64,000 bases of DNA from Voacanga thouarsii. Its lineage: Eukaryota; Streptophyta; Magnoliopsida; Gentianales; Apocynaceae. Shown one piece after another: positions 47,977 through 59,068 of the stretch. Each line of letters starts with the position of its first letter. The first letter of the stretch is position 1. A program made the translations under genes and the position numbers. The notes beneath the pieces were generated by a model. That model did not search any database, was not told where the DNA came from, and saw only the letters and a program-made list of their open reading frames with translations. The stretch lies in contig JANUWF010001479.1 of the NCBI GenBank assembly GCA_026120185.1, positions 434,001 to 498,000 on the forward strand. The letters run 5' to 3'.

Positions 47977-48790
47977 ATGGTTGGTGGAGGTTCTTTCAGT
48001 CCTTTGGCCGTTATTCTTCGTGAGAATACGCTAATGAGTCCGAATTATGTGGACTGAAAAAGAAACTTGGACATAATACTCACTACTGAGGACTATAAAT
48101 ATGTCATCTTTGAAACTTGCCCTATTATTAGGGAGGGTTCCACCGCGGAGGAGCATGGAGCTGAAAAAGTATGGAAGAAGGCCAACGAAATGGCTTGATG
48201 CTACATGTTGGCCTCTATGTCTAATGTTCTCCAGTCAAAACACGAGCACATGGCCACTGCATATGATATTAGTCAATCATTAGACACGATGTTCGCTGAT
48301 AAGAGCCGACCCGCAAGGCAGGAAGCTCTTAGGACGATCATAAATAATAAGATGGCTGAGGGAGCATCAGTCAAGGAGCATATGCTCAAAATAATTGCTG
48401 CTTTCGAGGAAGCGGAAGTCTTAGGGGCTGTTATTGACCCCGAGAGCCAAGTGGACATGGTTCTCGAATCTCTGTCGAACTCTTTTACTCAATTCAAGTT
48501 GAACTACAATATGAATAAATTAAACATGACTTTAATTGAGTTGATGAAAGAGCTCCAGGTGGTGGAAAATGTCATGAAACCACAGTCCAAGGCTATGATT
48601 GCGAGGACTTTTTCTTCTAGAATTGGACCCAAGCCCAGGAAGTTCAAGAAGAAGAAGAGAAATACACAGGCCCAACCCAAGAACCAGCCCAACAAGCCTA
48701 AAGGCAAATGCTTCAAAAACGGGTAGAAGGGACACTGAAAAAAGGAGTGTCCAGAACTTCAGGCAAAAAAAAAAAAAAAAACCCTACAAG
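47977..48790 (+). pseudogene. Element A gag (broken)
   Basis: From ATG 47977 the frame meets TGA at 48055 (codon 27), in place of a Trp codon. The UBN2-type Gag homology continues through 48205-48726 with KSRPARQEALRTII, AAFEEAEVLGAVIDPES and FKLNYNMNKLNM, and then a basic stretch. The zinc knuckle reads CFKNG-stop-KGH-stop-KKEC, with the second Cys changed to Asn and two stops. A parallel stop to the one at 48055 exists in element B. Confidence 0.85.
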
Positions 48791-48829
48791 TATTGTTCTC
48801 TATCTAGAGTCTATTTCAATTGTTGGATC

Positions 48830-50130
48830 AACTTCCACTTAGATTGTTAATTCTGGTGCCACTGATTATATCTGTAACTCATTGTAGGAGTTTAGGAAGA
48901 TAAGAAGACTTCAGAAGGATGAACATGGACTTCGAGTAGGAAATGGAGTGCGAGTATGGACCCTTACAGTGGGAGAGCTAAATCTTATTTTTTTAGTGTA
49001 ATAAAGTAGTTGTACTAAAGGATATTTTATATTTACCCGATTTTAGACAGAATTTGATTTCAGTTACAAAACTAACAAATCATAGATATTCTGTTTCTTT
49101 CTATTCTGGTATTACTATCAGTATAAATGGAGAAGTTTTATGTATAGGGCACATGTATGGAAACTTATTCTTTTTAAATCACACAAACAATCAAATAAAT
49201 AATGCTCAATCTAAATCTTTAAGTAAAAAGAGAAAGACTAATATCAATGACTCATATTTTTTGTATTTAAGGTTGGGCCATATTAACTCAATTAGGATTC
49301 AAAGGTTAATTCATGATGGGTCATTTGGGTTCATTATGATTGGAAAGTTGGCCTCATTGTGAATCCTGCATTTTGAAAAAATTGACCAAAAGGTCGTTTA
49401 CCCAAAAGGCTAATAGAGTCAAGGAGATATTGGGTCTTGTTCATACTGACGTGTGTGGTCCTTTATCTACTCAAGCTAAAGGGGGCTTTGAGTACTTCAT
49501 CACTTTCACGGATGACTGTATAAGGTTTGGTTATGTCTACCTGATGAGGCGTAAGTCTGAATCTTTTGACAAGTTTAAAGAGTTTAAGGCTGAAGTGGAG
49601 CGTCGGACAGGTAAACTGATCAAAACCTTACGATCGGATCGTGGCGGAGAATACCTCCTTGGTGAGTTTAAGGACTACATGGTACATCATAGAATAGTAT
49701 CTCAACTCTCTGCGCCGGGTACACCTCAGCAGAATGGAGTAGTTGAGAGAAGGAACATGACATTAATGGAAATGGTCCAAAGCACGATGTCTCATGCTAC
49801 TCTTCCGGTTTCTTTTTGGGGATATGCCTTGGAAATAGCGACATACATTCTGAATTTGGTGCCTTCCAAGTCAGTACCTAGGACACCTTATGAGATGTGG
49901 ACTGGGCGTAAGCCAAGTCTTAATCATCTTAGAATATGGGGCTGTCCAACTTATGTACTGATCAAGAGAGACAAGTTATAATCAAGATCAGAATTATGCT
50001 ACTTTATTGAGTATCCAAAAAGGACAAAAGGAGGTTACTTTTATCATCCCAAGGAGCAGAAAGTATTGGTAAGTACTAATGCTAGATACTTGGAGGATGA
50101 TCAAAGTACATCCACCAAAGGTTCAACAAG
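48830..50130 (+). pseudogene. Element A protease-integrase (broken)
   Basis: The protease motif near 48850 reads VNSGAT, so the catalytic Asp is Asn. After several stops the GAG-pre-integrase part follows (LRLGHINSIR near 49270). The integrase core in 49340-49981 is open, with its DDE residues in HTDVCGPL, RSDRGGEY and QQNGVVERRN. The C-terminal integrase region continues past a stop at 49979-49981 to about 50130. Confidence 0.85.
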
Positions 50131-50339
50131 GTTGGAACTCGATGAGAAGTTATCTTTAAAATTAACTTCTTCAGACCCGATTATAGAACAGGAAGAGGCA
50201 TAGCCTCAAGAACCTGTACAAACGAAGCTTCGTCATAGTGGGAGGATATCTTGAGTTCTAGAAAGATGGACAGGAGAGGCTTTCGAGCTAGTCTCTGACC
50301 ATCAGGAACAATATTCTATTAGATACGAAGAAGCTATTA

Positions 50340-51048
50340 CCGATGCCGATGTAGATCTATGGCATGAAGCAATGAAAGTCAAGATTGAGTCTATGTACTT
50401 CAATCAAGTTTGAGATCTTGTAGCTTCACCTAAAGGAATAAAACCCATTGGGTGTAAGTGACTATACAAGAGGAAAAGGGGAGCGAATGGGAATGTGAAA
50501 ACCATCAAAAAGCTAGGTTTGTAGCGAAAGGGTATACTCAGAAAGAGGGAATCGATTATGATGAAACCTTTTCCCCGGTAGCCATACTTAAGTCCATCCA
50601 TATCCTCCTTGATATTGCATGTCATTACGACTATGAAATATGGCAAATGGATGTCAATACGATATTTCTTAATGGCCATCTTAACGAAGACATTTATATG
50701 TCCCAACTGGAAGGTTTTATTGCTAAAGACCAGGAACATATGGTCTGTAAGCGCAAGAAGTCCATTTATGGACTTAAGCATGCATCTAGAACATGGAATA
50801 TTCGTTTTGATGAGACTGTAAAGTCTTACGGTTTCATTCAAAACGAGGATGAACCATGCGTGTATAGGAAATTGGAAGGCATAAATGTGATTTTTCTTGT
50901 CCTATATGTAGATGACATTCTACTCATTGGAAATGATGTAGGGACATTGTCATCTACTAAGGTTTGGCTGTCTAGCCAATTTAGTATGAAGGACTTGGGA
51001 GAAGCCAGTGACATTCTCAGGATTAAGCTTCTTAGAAATAAGAAGTAG
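50340..51048 (+). pseudogene. Element A reverse transcriptase (broken)
   Basis: The RT begins near 50340 and is hit by TGA at 50411 and 50459, both at Trp positions kept in element B. The main frame 50458-51048 has KARFVAKGYTQKEGIDYDET and the catalytic [11 protein letters not shown]. It ends at TAG 51046-51048, exactly where element B also has TAG. Confidence 0.85.
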
Positions 51049-51818
51049 AGAATGTTAGGATTATTCCAAGTGACATATATTGACAAGATATTGACTAAGT
51101 TTAGCATGGACTCATGCAATGGAGCTCTAATCCCTTGCAGACATGGGTGTCTTTTTGTTCTAAGGATTGTCCTAAGTCTCAAGAGGAAAAAGACAGGATG
51201 AGTAGGATTCCTTACGCTTCAACTATGGGAAGTCTCATGTACGCCATGTTGTGCACTAGGCTAGATATTTATTTTGCCGTAGGCTTAGTTAGTAGATATC
51301 AGTCAAACCCTGGGGAGGTTCATTGGCAAACTATAAAGCATATTCTTAAGTACCTCAATGGTACGAAAGATTATATGTTGGTTTACAAGGCTGATGACTT
51401 GGTTCCTACTGGATACATAGACTCAGATTTTTAGGTAGATAAGGATAAGAGAAAAATCTACTAGTGGATATATCTTTACCTTGTCTGGATGAGCTGTGGA
51501 GGAGTATCAAGTAATATTGTATTGCTGACTCAACTATGGAAGTTGAGTATGTGGCAGTTTTGGAAGCATCCAAGGAAGCAGTCTGGCTCCGAAAGTTCCT
51601 TTCAAAACTTGGAGTTGTGTCACACATGGACAGACTAATTGTGGTGTATTGCGACAACTTTGGAGTAGTCTTACAATCCAAAGAATCCAGGAACCACAAG
51701 AAGGGGAAGCATATCTAGAGAAAGTACCACATGATCCGAGATTTCATTTAGAGAAGAAAAATCATGGTGGAACAGATAGCCTCAGAGAACAACCTAGCAG
51801 ATCCCTTCACCAAGCCTT
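51049..51818 (+). pseudogene. Element A RNase H region, interrupted by element B
   Basis: Frames 51114-51434 and 51536-51718 carry the RT connection and RNase H blocks (RIPYASTMGSLMYA, VEYVAVLEASKEAVWLRKFL, YCDNFG). Sequence ends at AGCCTT, the target of element B, and resumes at 60896 with GCCTTTGGCTGAGAGTG. Confidence 0.85.
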
Positions 51819-53637
51819 TGTTGGAAAATATACCCTCTTAGACAAGGTTTCTGATGTAAAAATCAAATATTTTAATAAAAGAATTTATTTTTAGAAATTA
51901 TTTATAAATTTACAATTTTATTTGTGCACAATTACGTTTAGAAAAGACCCATTGTATTTAAATAAGTGGTCCATGTGAATGGAGGTCTTTCACAGTAAGG
52001 TATGGATCACGGGTTACTTAATACATAAACATTCGTTCTTAACCGATTGATGAGAATGAGAATCTCATAATGTCTAGGTTATTATGTTGTGAATTCCAAA
52101 TGGAGAATGGCTTACCTTTAGCCAGTGAGTAGTCCACTCACTTCATGACATAAGCGTATTTCGAATACGTAGAACAAGACATGTAGTAGTTGTTTCTAAA
52201 AGTACTATATGGTAGAAACCTAAACTACTACCGCTACAGCATGGACTAGTACTCTACGACTTGAATATGAGTTGGTGGTTTGACGAAGCTGGAAGCATAT
52301 ACTTTGATATGCTATAGTTGAGGTTTTATCGTAGGGCCAATATACTTGCATGTTGAGTATGTGTGACTAGTTAGTTAAGACAGACTTGTACAAGATAGTT
52401 TCTATACTATATCGCCCCTTGTGGTTGTCTGAATGATCTAAATATCCAGGGCCCTAAGAAACATGACTTGGATGTTTGCTTTAGGATAGCTCCCTTGGAA
52501 AGAGAAAACAATCCAGGAGGTCGTGGATCATTGGACTAGAGGTCTAAGGATAGTAGATGTCATTTAGAGAGGTGTTAGTACACTTCTTCCTCTGTGAATG
52601 TGTGGCGATGTATATAGGGGTATTTTAGTCATTACACCTGTAGGTCGGAGACTTTGCTAATGCTGCACTGTCCTTGGGGTCAATATTTTCTTATGGTGAT
52701 ATTAGGAAATATTTAAAATGCAAAATACAACTATTTACATGGCAAGGGTATTTTGGTCATTTTAGTAGCCAAGGCGGTGTGTCTTTTGGTCATAAGTATA
52801 GATCGTGAGTCCTAATTAAATACGGACTAAGAAATTGGTCTTAAATTAAATAGAATTTATTTTATTTAAGTAGCATGATTTAATTATTGGATTAGAATAA
52901 AATAAAGGTCAATAGAGAGAGAATTAATTAAATTAGCTTAGTGGGTTAATTAATTATTCAGGACTTTGGCCCAATTTGAATAATTAAATATTAACTTGGG
53001 ACTAAACTAATTAGGCTTATTAATTGGACTAGTTTATTTGGGCTGAAAAAATTAATTATTAATTGGGCCATTAGGTTGGTTTTAATTAGAATAATTAATT
53101 AAGCCCAAAAGGTTAAACTAAGAGTCCAATGGCCCAAGCCAGTTTAACCTAGGGTTTTATTTAGGTTAAACAGGAGGATTGGAAATAAGGTTGTTGGAAG
53201 TCACAAGAACAAACATACTCTAAGACGGCTTCTTCTCTGTGAATAAGCTAGACGACTCTCTCTCTCTCCAGAAAAAAGGTTCCTTAGTCTGTAGTTGTTC
53301 ACTAAACGGATTTAGGCAGGCCATATACTAAAAGATTGAGGGATTGACATTCATCTACATGCAAAGACGGAGTAGAAGACTTGCAGGAATCGCACCAGGG
53401 GCTTCCACTAGTGTACCTACCCCAGTAGTACACATTTCGGTCCAGTTAACTTTTAGAACGAGGAAAAGAGGTAAAAAAATTTTAATCTTGGAATCCGAAT
53501 AGAGCCTGACCGGCGCCGACTAGGGCTGCCGAAGTCGACGCCGGCCCTGTTCAGGAATTCCCTGCTCTTAGTTTTTTCCAATTTTTGATTTTCACTTCCG
53601 TTGCGTGCCCTGTGTTTTCCGTTTTTCTACGCCTTCA
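51819..53637 (+). repeat. Element B 5' LTR
   Basis: TG...CA-bounded, 1819 bp. It contains a CT microsatellite near 53260, and near its 3' end a GC-rich palindromic segment (53507-53550). The primer site behind it reads ATTACTATCAGAGC, two changes from the TGGTATCAGAGC seen in element A. Confidence 0.93.
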
Positions 53638-55343
53638 ATTACTATCAGAGCATGAAGGTTTTGCGAAAATATAAGGAGCATGCATCTAGATGAATAAAAT
53701 TGGACACATATGTGTGATTAAAATTGTGATCCTTTGCTATTTTTGGTATGGATAGATTCTCTGTTAAACCTCGCGGGTGGAGGTTTAGGAGATGTGTAAT
53801 TTACTATTTTTCTTAGCAAATCGTGTAAGCTCAATGTTTATGGGTATAAGCGATTGTTGGTTTTGATTGATTTCATTGTATTTGGTTTGAAATCAGAGAG
53901 CCATCGAAGCCAGAAGCTGTGCAGAAAAACAGGGAAATTCGCACAAGAAAATCGTAGAAAAAAAATTGCAGGAAGAAGGCGTCCCAGACTGGAACCAGCG
54001 CCGGCTTGGGGTGCTGGAACCGGCGCCGGCTAGGGTCTGGAAGGCCAGTCCGCGCGCTGGTTTCTGGTAGGTCTTGGATCTATGCGATGGGTGTAGTGGA
54101 CCACAGTGCAGATGGGTGCATGATCCAATGCGGCGGGTGCAGTGGACCAAGGAAAATTTTTTAAAAAATTTTTCCTTATAATTTTTCTTACAATTTCTTT
54201 TGGTTTTGGGGTCCAGACCAAGCAAAGTTAATATTTTGCAATAGTTAATATTCAAAGAATATTTTTGCATGAAAAATATTAGTAAGGGATTTTATGATTA
54301 AACAAGACTATTAATTAATTAATTAATTAATTAATATACTTAATTCTAGTATCTGGGCACTTAGGTTTAAAAAAAAATAAAAGAGCATGAAAACGTCTAC
54401 TATTTTCTAGCATGCTATTTATTTTTGGTTCCTATGTGCACGTATTCTCAAAGACCAAAGTCTTTGGGAATGTTTTTGACAAGGAAAATATTTTTTCTAC
54501 AAATTAAATAGTTATTTTAGCTTGAATAAAAATTAATCCTTAGATATTTTCTCAAATGATTTAATCCTTGACATAGAAAATATATTGGATTTAGATATTT
54601 TTGTAAGGTTAAAATAGAAAGCCATTTTGTTTTAATTTTAACACAAGAAAAATGTTTTGTCAAATAAATTTGAGACCAAAGTCTCTAGAAAGTTTTAATT
54701 GAAAATTTTTTGAAATCATTAAGTTTTTAACTTAAATAAAATTAGTCCATGGGAAAAGCTCTCAAAGGATATAAACCTTGACATAGAGATTTTTATGGAC
54801 TTAGACATTTTATTTTTGAGTTAAAGGAAAACTTAATGAAAATTTTCAAAAGGATATTTTTTAGAAAATCCTTATTTTAAAAGACTAAGTAGGAGAGGGG
54901 TTCTAACGGCCCCACGGCTTCTATTATGATCCTCATTAAAGATCGTGAGTCCCCTCTTGTCACCCTGGGAGTGAACCCGTATAGGATGGGGATACTACAA
55001 GGATCTAGATCTAATAGTGGGATGTAATTAATAACTCGGGACACGTACTATGATCGGCCAACCCTCGTTGGAGGTCATAGTACAAAGTATGTCCATAGGA
55101 AATGAGAGAAAACGGCCATCTCCTCGATGGAGTTATCTTCTAGATTATTACCTAGAACATAAATTAATTTGTGGTAGTTAACACACTTAGCTTAGGAAAT
55201 TGTTAATCTTCCCAAGAAGCTATGTCAGTCTTCCTAAGAGCCAAATTTATTATTATCAATTTTGATAATAAGGATAAAGTGCATATATGTGTTTTGTTTT
55301 CACAAACTGAATCTTTTTTCTTTCATTTTTCAATTTTTCAGAA
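53638..55343 (+). other. Element B leader
   Basis: A long untranslated leader with a GC-rich repeat at 53991-54040 (GGAACCAGCGCCGGCTTGGG and GGAACCGGCGCCGGCTAGGG) and then AT-rich sequence similar to the leader of element A, including a TTAATTAA-type run at 54309-54335. Confidence 0.75.
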
Positions 55344-55960
55344 ATGGTGGGAGGTTCTTTTAGTCAATTGGCCGTTATTCTCCGAGAGAATAAGTTAACG
55401 GGACTAAACTATATGAACTGAAAGAGGAACCTAGACATAATACTCACAGCAGAAGAGTATAAATATGTCCTTTACGAAACCTGCCCTATTATCGGGGAGG
55501 GTTCTATCGCCAAGGAGCGTGAGGCTTAGAAGGCATGGAAGAAGGCTGACGAGATGGCTTGTTGTTATATATTGGCCTCCATGTCTAATGTGCTCCAATC
55601 CAAACATGAGCACATTACCACTACGTATGACATAACCCAATCATTAGCCACGATGTTCGCGGATAAGAGTCGGCCCGCAAGACAAGAGGCTCTTCGAACC
55701 ATCATTAACACTAAGATGGTTGATGGAGCATTAGTCAGAGAGCATATACTCAAAATGATTGCCGCTTTCGAGGAGGCAGAAATCTTAGGGGCTGTCATTG
55801 ACCCCGAGATCCAAGTGGATATGGTTCTCGAATCTCTACTAAGTTCTTTTACTCAGTTCAAGTTGAACTATAACATGAACAAGTTGAAAATGTGAACTAA
55901 AGGGACACTGGAAAAAGGAGTGTCCAGATCTTCAAGCCAAGAAAAACCCCACATGTAATA
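55344..55960 (+). pseudogene. Element B gag (broken, internally deleted)
   Basis: From ATG 55344 a TGA interrupts at 55419-55421 (codon 26), and TAG follows at 55528-55530. The main frame 55554-55895 has KSRPARQEALRTII and AAFEEAEILGAVIDPE. After NMNKLKM the sequence jumps to the end of the zinc knuckle (KGHWKKECP), so about 170 bp present in element A are deleted. Confidence 0.85.
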
Positions 55961-55983
55961 TTTTCTATCTAGATTCTATATTA

Positions 55984-56295
55984 ATGGTTGGATCAACTTC
56001 TACTTGGATTGTTGATTCAGGAGCCACTGATCACATCTGTAACTCCTTGCAGGGGTTTAGAAAGATTAGAAGACTCCAGAAGGGTGAACATGGAATGCGT
56101 GTGGGAAATGGAGCACAAGTTTGGGCCCTTACAGTGGGAGAGTTGGATCTTGTTTTTTATTGTAATAGAATAGTGGTTTTAAAAGATATTTTATATGTAC
56201 CTGGATTTAGACAGAATTTGATTTCGATTGCCAAACTAATAAATCAAGGATATTTTGTATCTTTTCAATCTAGTATTTCAATCAGTAGAGATTGA
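55984..56295 (+). pseudogene. Element B protease (domain open, part of broken pol)
   Basis: The frame contains the intact catalytic motif WIVDSGATDHIC at residues 8-19 and DILYVPGFRQNLISIAKL near its end, typical of Ty1/copia proteases. Stops on both sides mean it is not part of a full polyprotein. Confidence 0.85.
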
Positions 56296-56436
56296 GAAAT
56301 TTTATGTACTAGGCACATGTATGAGAATTTATTTTTCTTAAACCCTATTAACAATCAATTAAATGACGCTTAATCTAAACCTTTAACAAGGAAGAGGAAG
56401 ACCAATGTGAATAACTCTTATCTTTGACATTTAAGG

Positions 56437-57400
56437 TTGGGTCATATCAACTCAACCAGGATTCAGAGGTTGATCCATGATGGGCCCTTGGCCTCATTGA
56501 GATTGGAAAATTGGCCTCAGTGTGAGTCCTACCTGATGGGAAAGATGACCAAAATGTCATTTACCCCTAAGGCGGATAGAGCTAAGGAGGTATTGAGTCT
56601 TGTTCACACGAATGTGTGTAGTCCCCTGTCTACACCAGCTAGGGGAGGTTTTAAGTACTTCATCACTTTCATGGATAATTGTACAAGATTTGGTTACATT
56701 TACCTGATGAGACGCAAGTTTAACTCTTTTGACAAGTTTAAAGAGTTCAAAACTGAAGTGGAGCGTCGGACAGGTAAATTGATCAAGACCTTGCGATCGG
56801 ATCGTGTGGAGAGCATCTTCTTGGTGAATTCAAAGACTACATGGTACATCATGTGATAGTATCTCAACTCTCTGCTCCGGGGATGCCCCAGCAGAACGGA
56901 GTAGCTGAGAAAAGGAATAGGACATTGATGGAAATGGTCCGAAGTGTGATGTCTCATGCTACTTTTTAGTATCTTTTTGGGGATATGTCTTGGAAACAAC
57001 GGCATATTTTCTGAACTTGGTGCCTTCTAAGTCAGTACCTAGGACTCCCTAAAGATATGGATTGGGCGTAAACCAAGCCTGAATCATCTCAGGATATGGG
57101 GTTGTCCAGCTTATGCACTGATCAAGGGAGATAAGTTGGAACCAAAATCAGAATTATGCTATTTTGTTGGGTATCCAAAAGGGACAAATGGTGGTTACTT
57201 TTATCATCCTAAGGAGCAGAAAGTATTCGGTAGCACCAATACTAGATACTTAGAGGATGATCAAAGTATTTCCACGAAAGGTTCAACTAGGTTGGAATTG
57301 GATGAGAAGTTATCTTCGAAAGCAACTTCTTCTGACCCGATTGTGGAACAAGAAGAGGCACAGCCTCAAGAGCTTGTACAAATGGAGCTTCGTCGTAGTG
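56437..57400 (+). pseudogene. Element B integrase (broken)
   Basis: The GAG-pre-integrase part (MGHINSTRIQRL) and the first half of the core (HTNVCSPL) have the first catalytic Asp changed to Asn (HTDVCGPL in element A). RSDRVES then marks a small deletion at the second catalytic Asp region. The core continues in another frame with QQNGVAEKR near 56890. The C-terminal region is in the frame starting 57136 (CYFVGYPKGTNGGYFYHP). Confidence 0.85.
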
Positions 57401-57489
57401 GGAGAATGTCTAGGGTTCAAAAGAGGTGGACTGGAGAAGCTTTTGAGCTGGTCTCTAACCATCAAGAACAAAACCCCACTAAATACGAG

Positions 57490-58206
57490 GAGGCTATTGT
57501 TGATGTCGATGCAAATCTGTGGCATGAAGCAATGAAAGCCGAGATTGAGTCTATGTATCTCAATCAGGTTTGGGATCTTGTAGCTTCACCTGAAGGGATA
57601 AAACCCATAGGGTGTAAGTGGGTATGCAAGAGAAAAAGGGGAATAGATGGAAAGGTGGAAACCTTCAAAGCTAGGCTTGTGGCGAAAGGGTATACTCAAA
57701 AATAGGGTATCGATTATGAGGAAACCTTTTTCCCGGTAGCCATGTTTAAGTCCATCCATATCCTCCTTGCCATCACATGTTATTATAACTACGAGATATG
57801 AAAAATGGATGTCAAGACGGCATTTTTAAATGGCCATCTTAGCGAAGACATCTATATGTCCCAATTAGAAGGTTTTGTTGCTAAAGGCCAAAAGCATATG
57901 GTTTGCAAGCTTAAGAAGTTCATTTATGGACTTAAGCAGGCATCGAGAGTATGGAACATTCATTTTGATGAGACTGTAAAGTCTTATGATTTTGTTCAAA
58001 ACGAGGATGAACCATATGTGTACAGGAAACTTGAAGGCATTAATGTGATTTTTCTTGTCTTATATGTGGATGACATTCTACTCATTGAAAATGATGTAAG
58101 GTCATTGTCATCTACAAAGGTTTGGCTGTCTAGTCAATTTAGTATGAAGGACTTGGGAGAAGCTAGCTACATTCTTGGGATTAGACTTCTTAGAAATAGG
58201 AAGTAG
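57490..58206 (+). pseudogene. Element B reverse transcriptase (broken)
   Basis: The RT starts near HEAMKAEIESMYLNQVWDLV and is stopped by TAG at 57703-57705. It has a TGA at 57799-57801 at a Trp codon, then continues with [20 protein letters not shown] and YVDDILLI to the TAG at 58204-58206, the stop shared with element A. Confidence 0.85.
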
Positions 58207-59046
58207 AGAATGTTAAGATTATCCCAAGTGGCATACATTAACAAGATGCTGGTCAGGTATAGCATGGACTCATGCAAGGGAGTTCTAATTCCTTGCAGAC
58301 ATTGGTTGTCATTTTCTTTAAGGAACTATCCTAAGTTTCAAGAAGAAAAGGACAAGATGAGTAGGATTCCCTACGCTTCGGCTGTGGGAAGTCTCATGTA
58401 CGCGATGCTGTGTACTAGACCAAATATCTACTTTGCCATAGGTTTGGTTAGTAGATATCAGTTAAACCCTGGGAAGGTTCATTGGCAAGCTATAAAGCAT
58501 ATTCTCAAGTACCTCAAGGGAACGAGAGATTATATGCTGCTTTACAGGGCTGATGACTTGGTTCCTATAAGATACATAGACTCAGACTTTCAGGCGGATA
58601 AGGATGAGAGAAAATCCACTAGTGGATATATCTTCACCTTATCTGGAAGAGCTATTTCATAGAGGAGTATCAAGCAATCTTGCATTGCTGACTTAACCAT
58701 GGAAGCTGAATATGTAGCAATTTTAGAGGCATCCAAGGAAACAGTCTGGCACCGGAAGTTCCTTTCAGAACTTAGAGTCGTGCCACACATGGACAGGCCG
58801 ATTGTGATGTACTGCGACAACACTGGAGCGGTATCACAATCCAAAGAACCTAGGAACCACAAGAAGAGGAAGCACATCGAAAGAAAGTATCACCTAATCC
58901 GGAATTTTATCCAGAGATGGGAAGTCGTGGTAGAACAGATTGCCATCGAGAATAATTTAGCAGATCCATTCACTAAGCCTTTGGCTGAGAGAGTCTTCAA
59001 GAGACACTTAGACGCCATAGGGGTGGGCATCTATGGATTTATTTAA
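58207..59046 (+). pseudogene. Element B RNase H region (one stop)
   Basis: Two long frames separated by TAG 58660-58662 (Trp codon of the ISWRSIKQS-type motif) carry RIPYASAVGSLMYAML, MEAEYVAILEASKE, YCDNTGAVSQSKEPRNHKK and NNLADPFTKPL. The frame closes at 59046, about 20 nt before the 3' LTR, as is usual for copia elements. Confidence 0.88.
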
Positions 59047-59068
59047 TCTTAGAGTGCAAGTGGGAGAT

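Noticed and set aside
51819..53637. Reading this LTR as the 3' LTR of element A
   Set aside because: Its sequence matches 59069-60895, not 44430-46271, and the GCCTT duplication shows that it belongs to an inserted element.
53893..54270. Minus-strand frame of 125 codons
   Set aside because: It is antisense to the leader of element B and has no domain.
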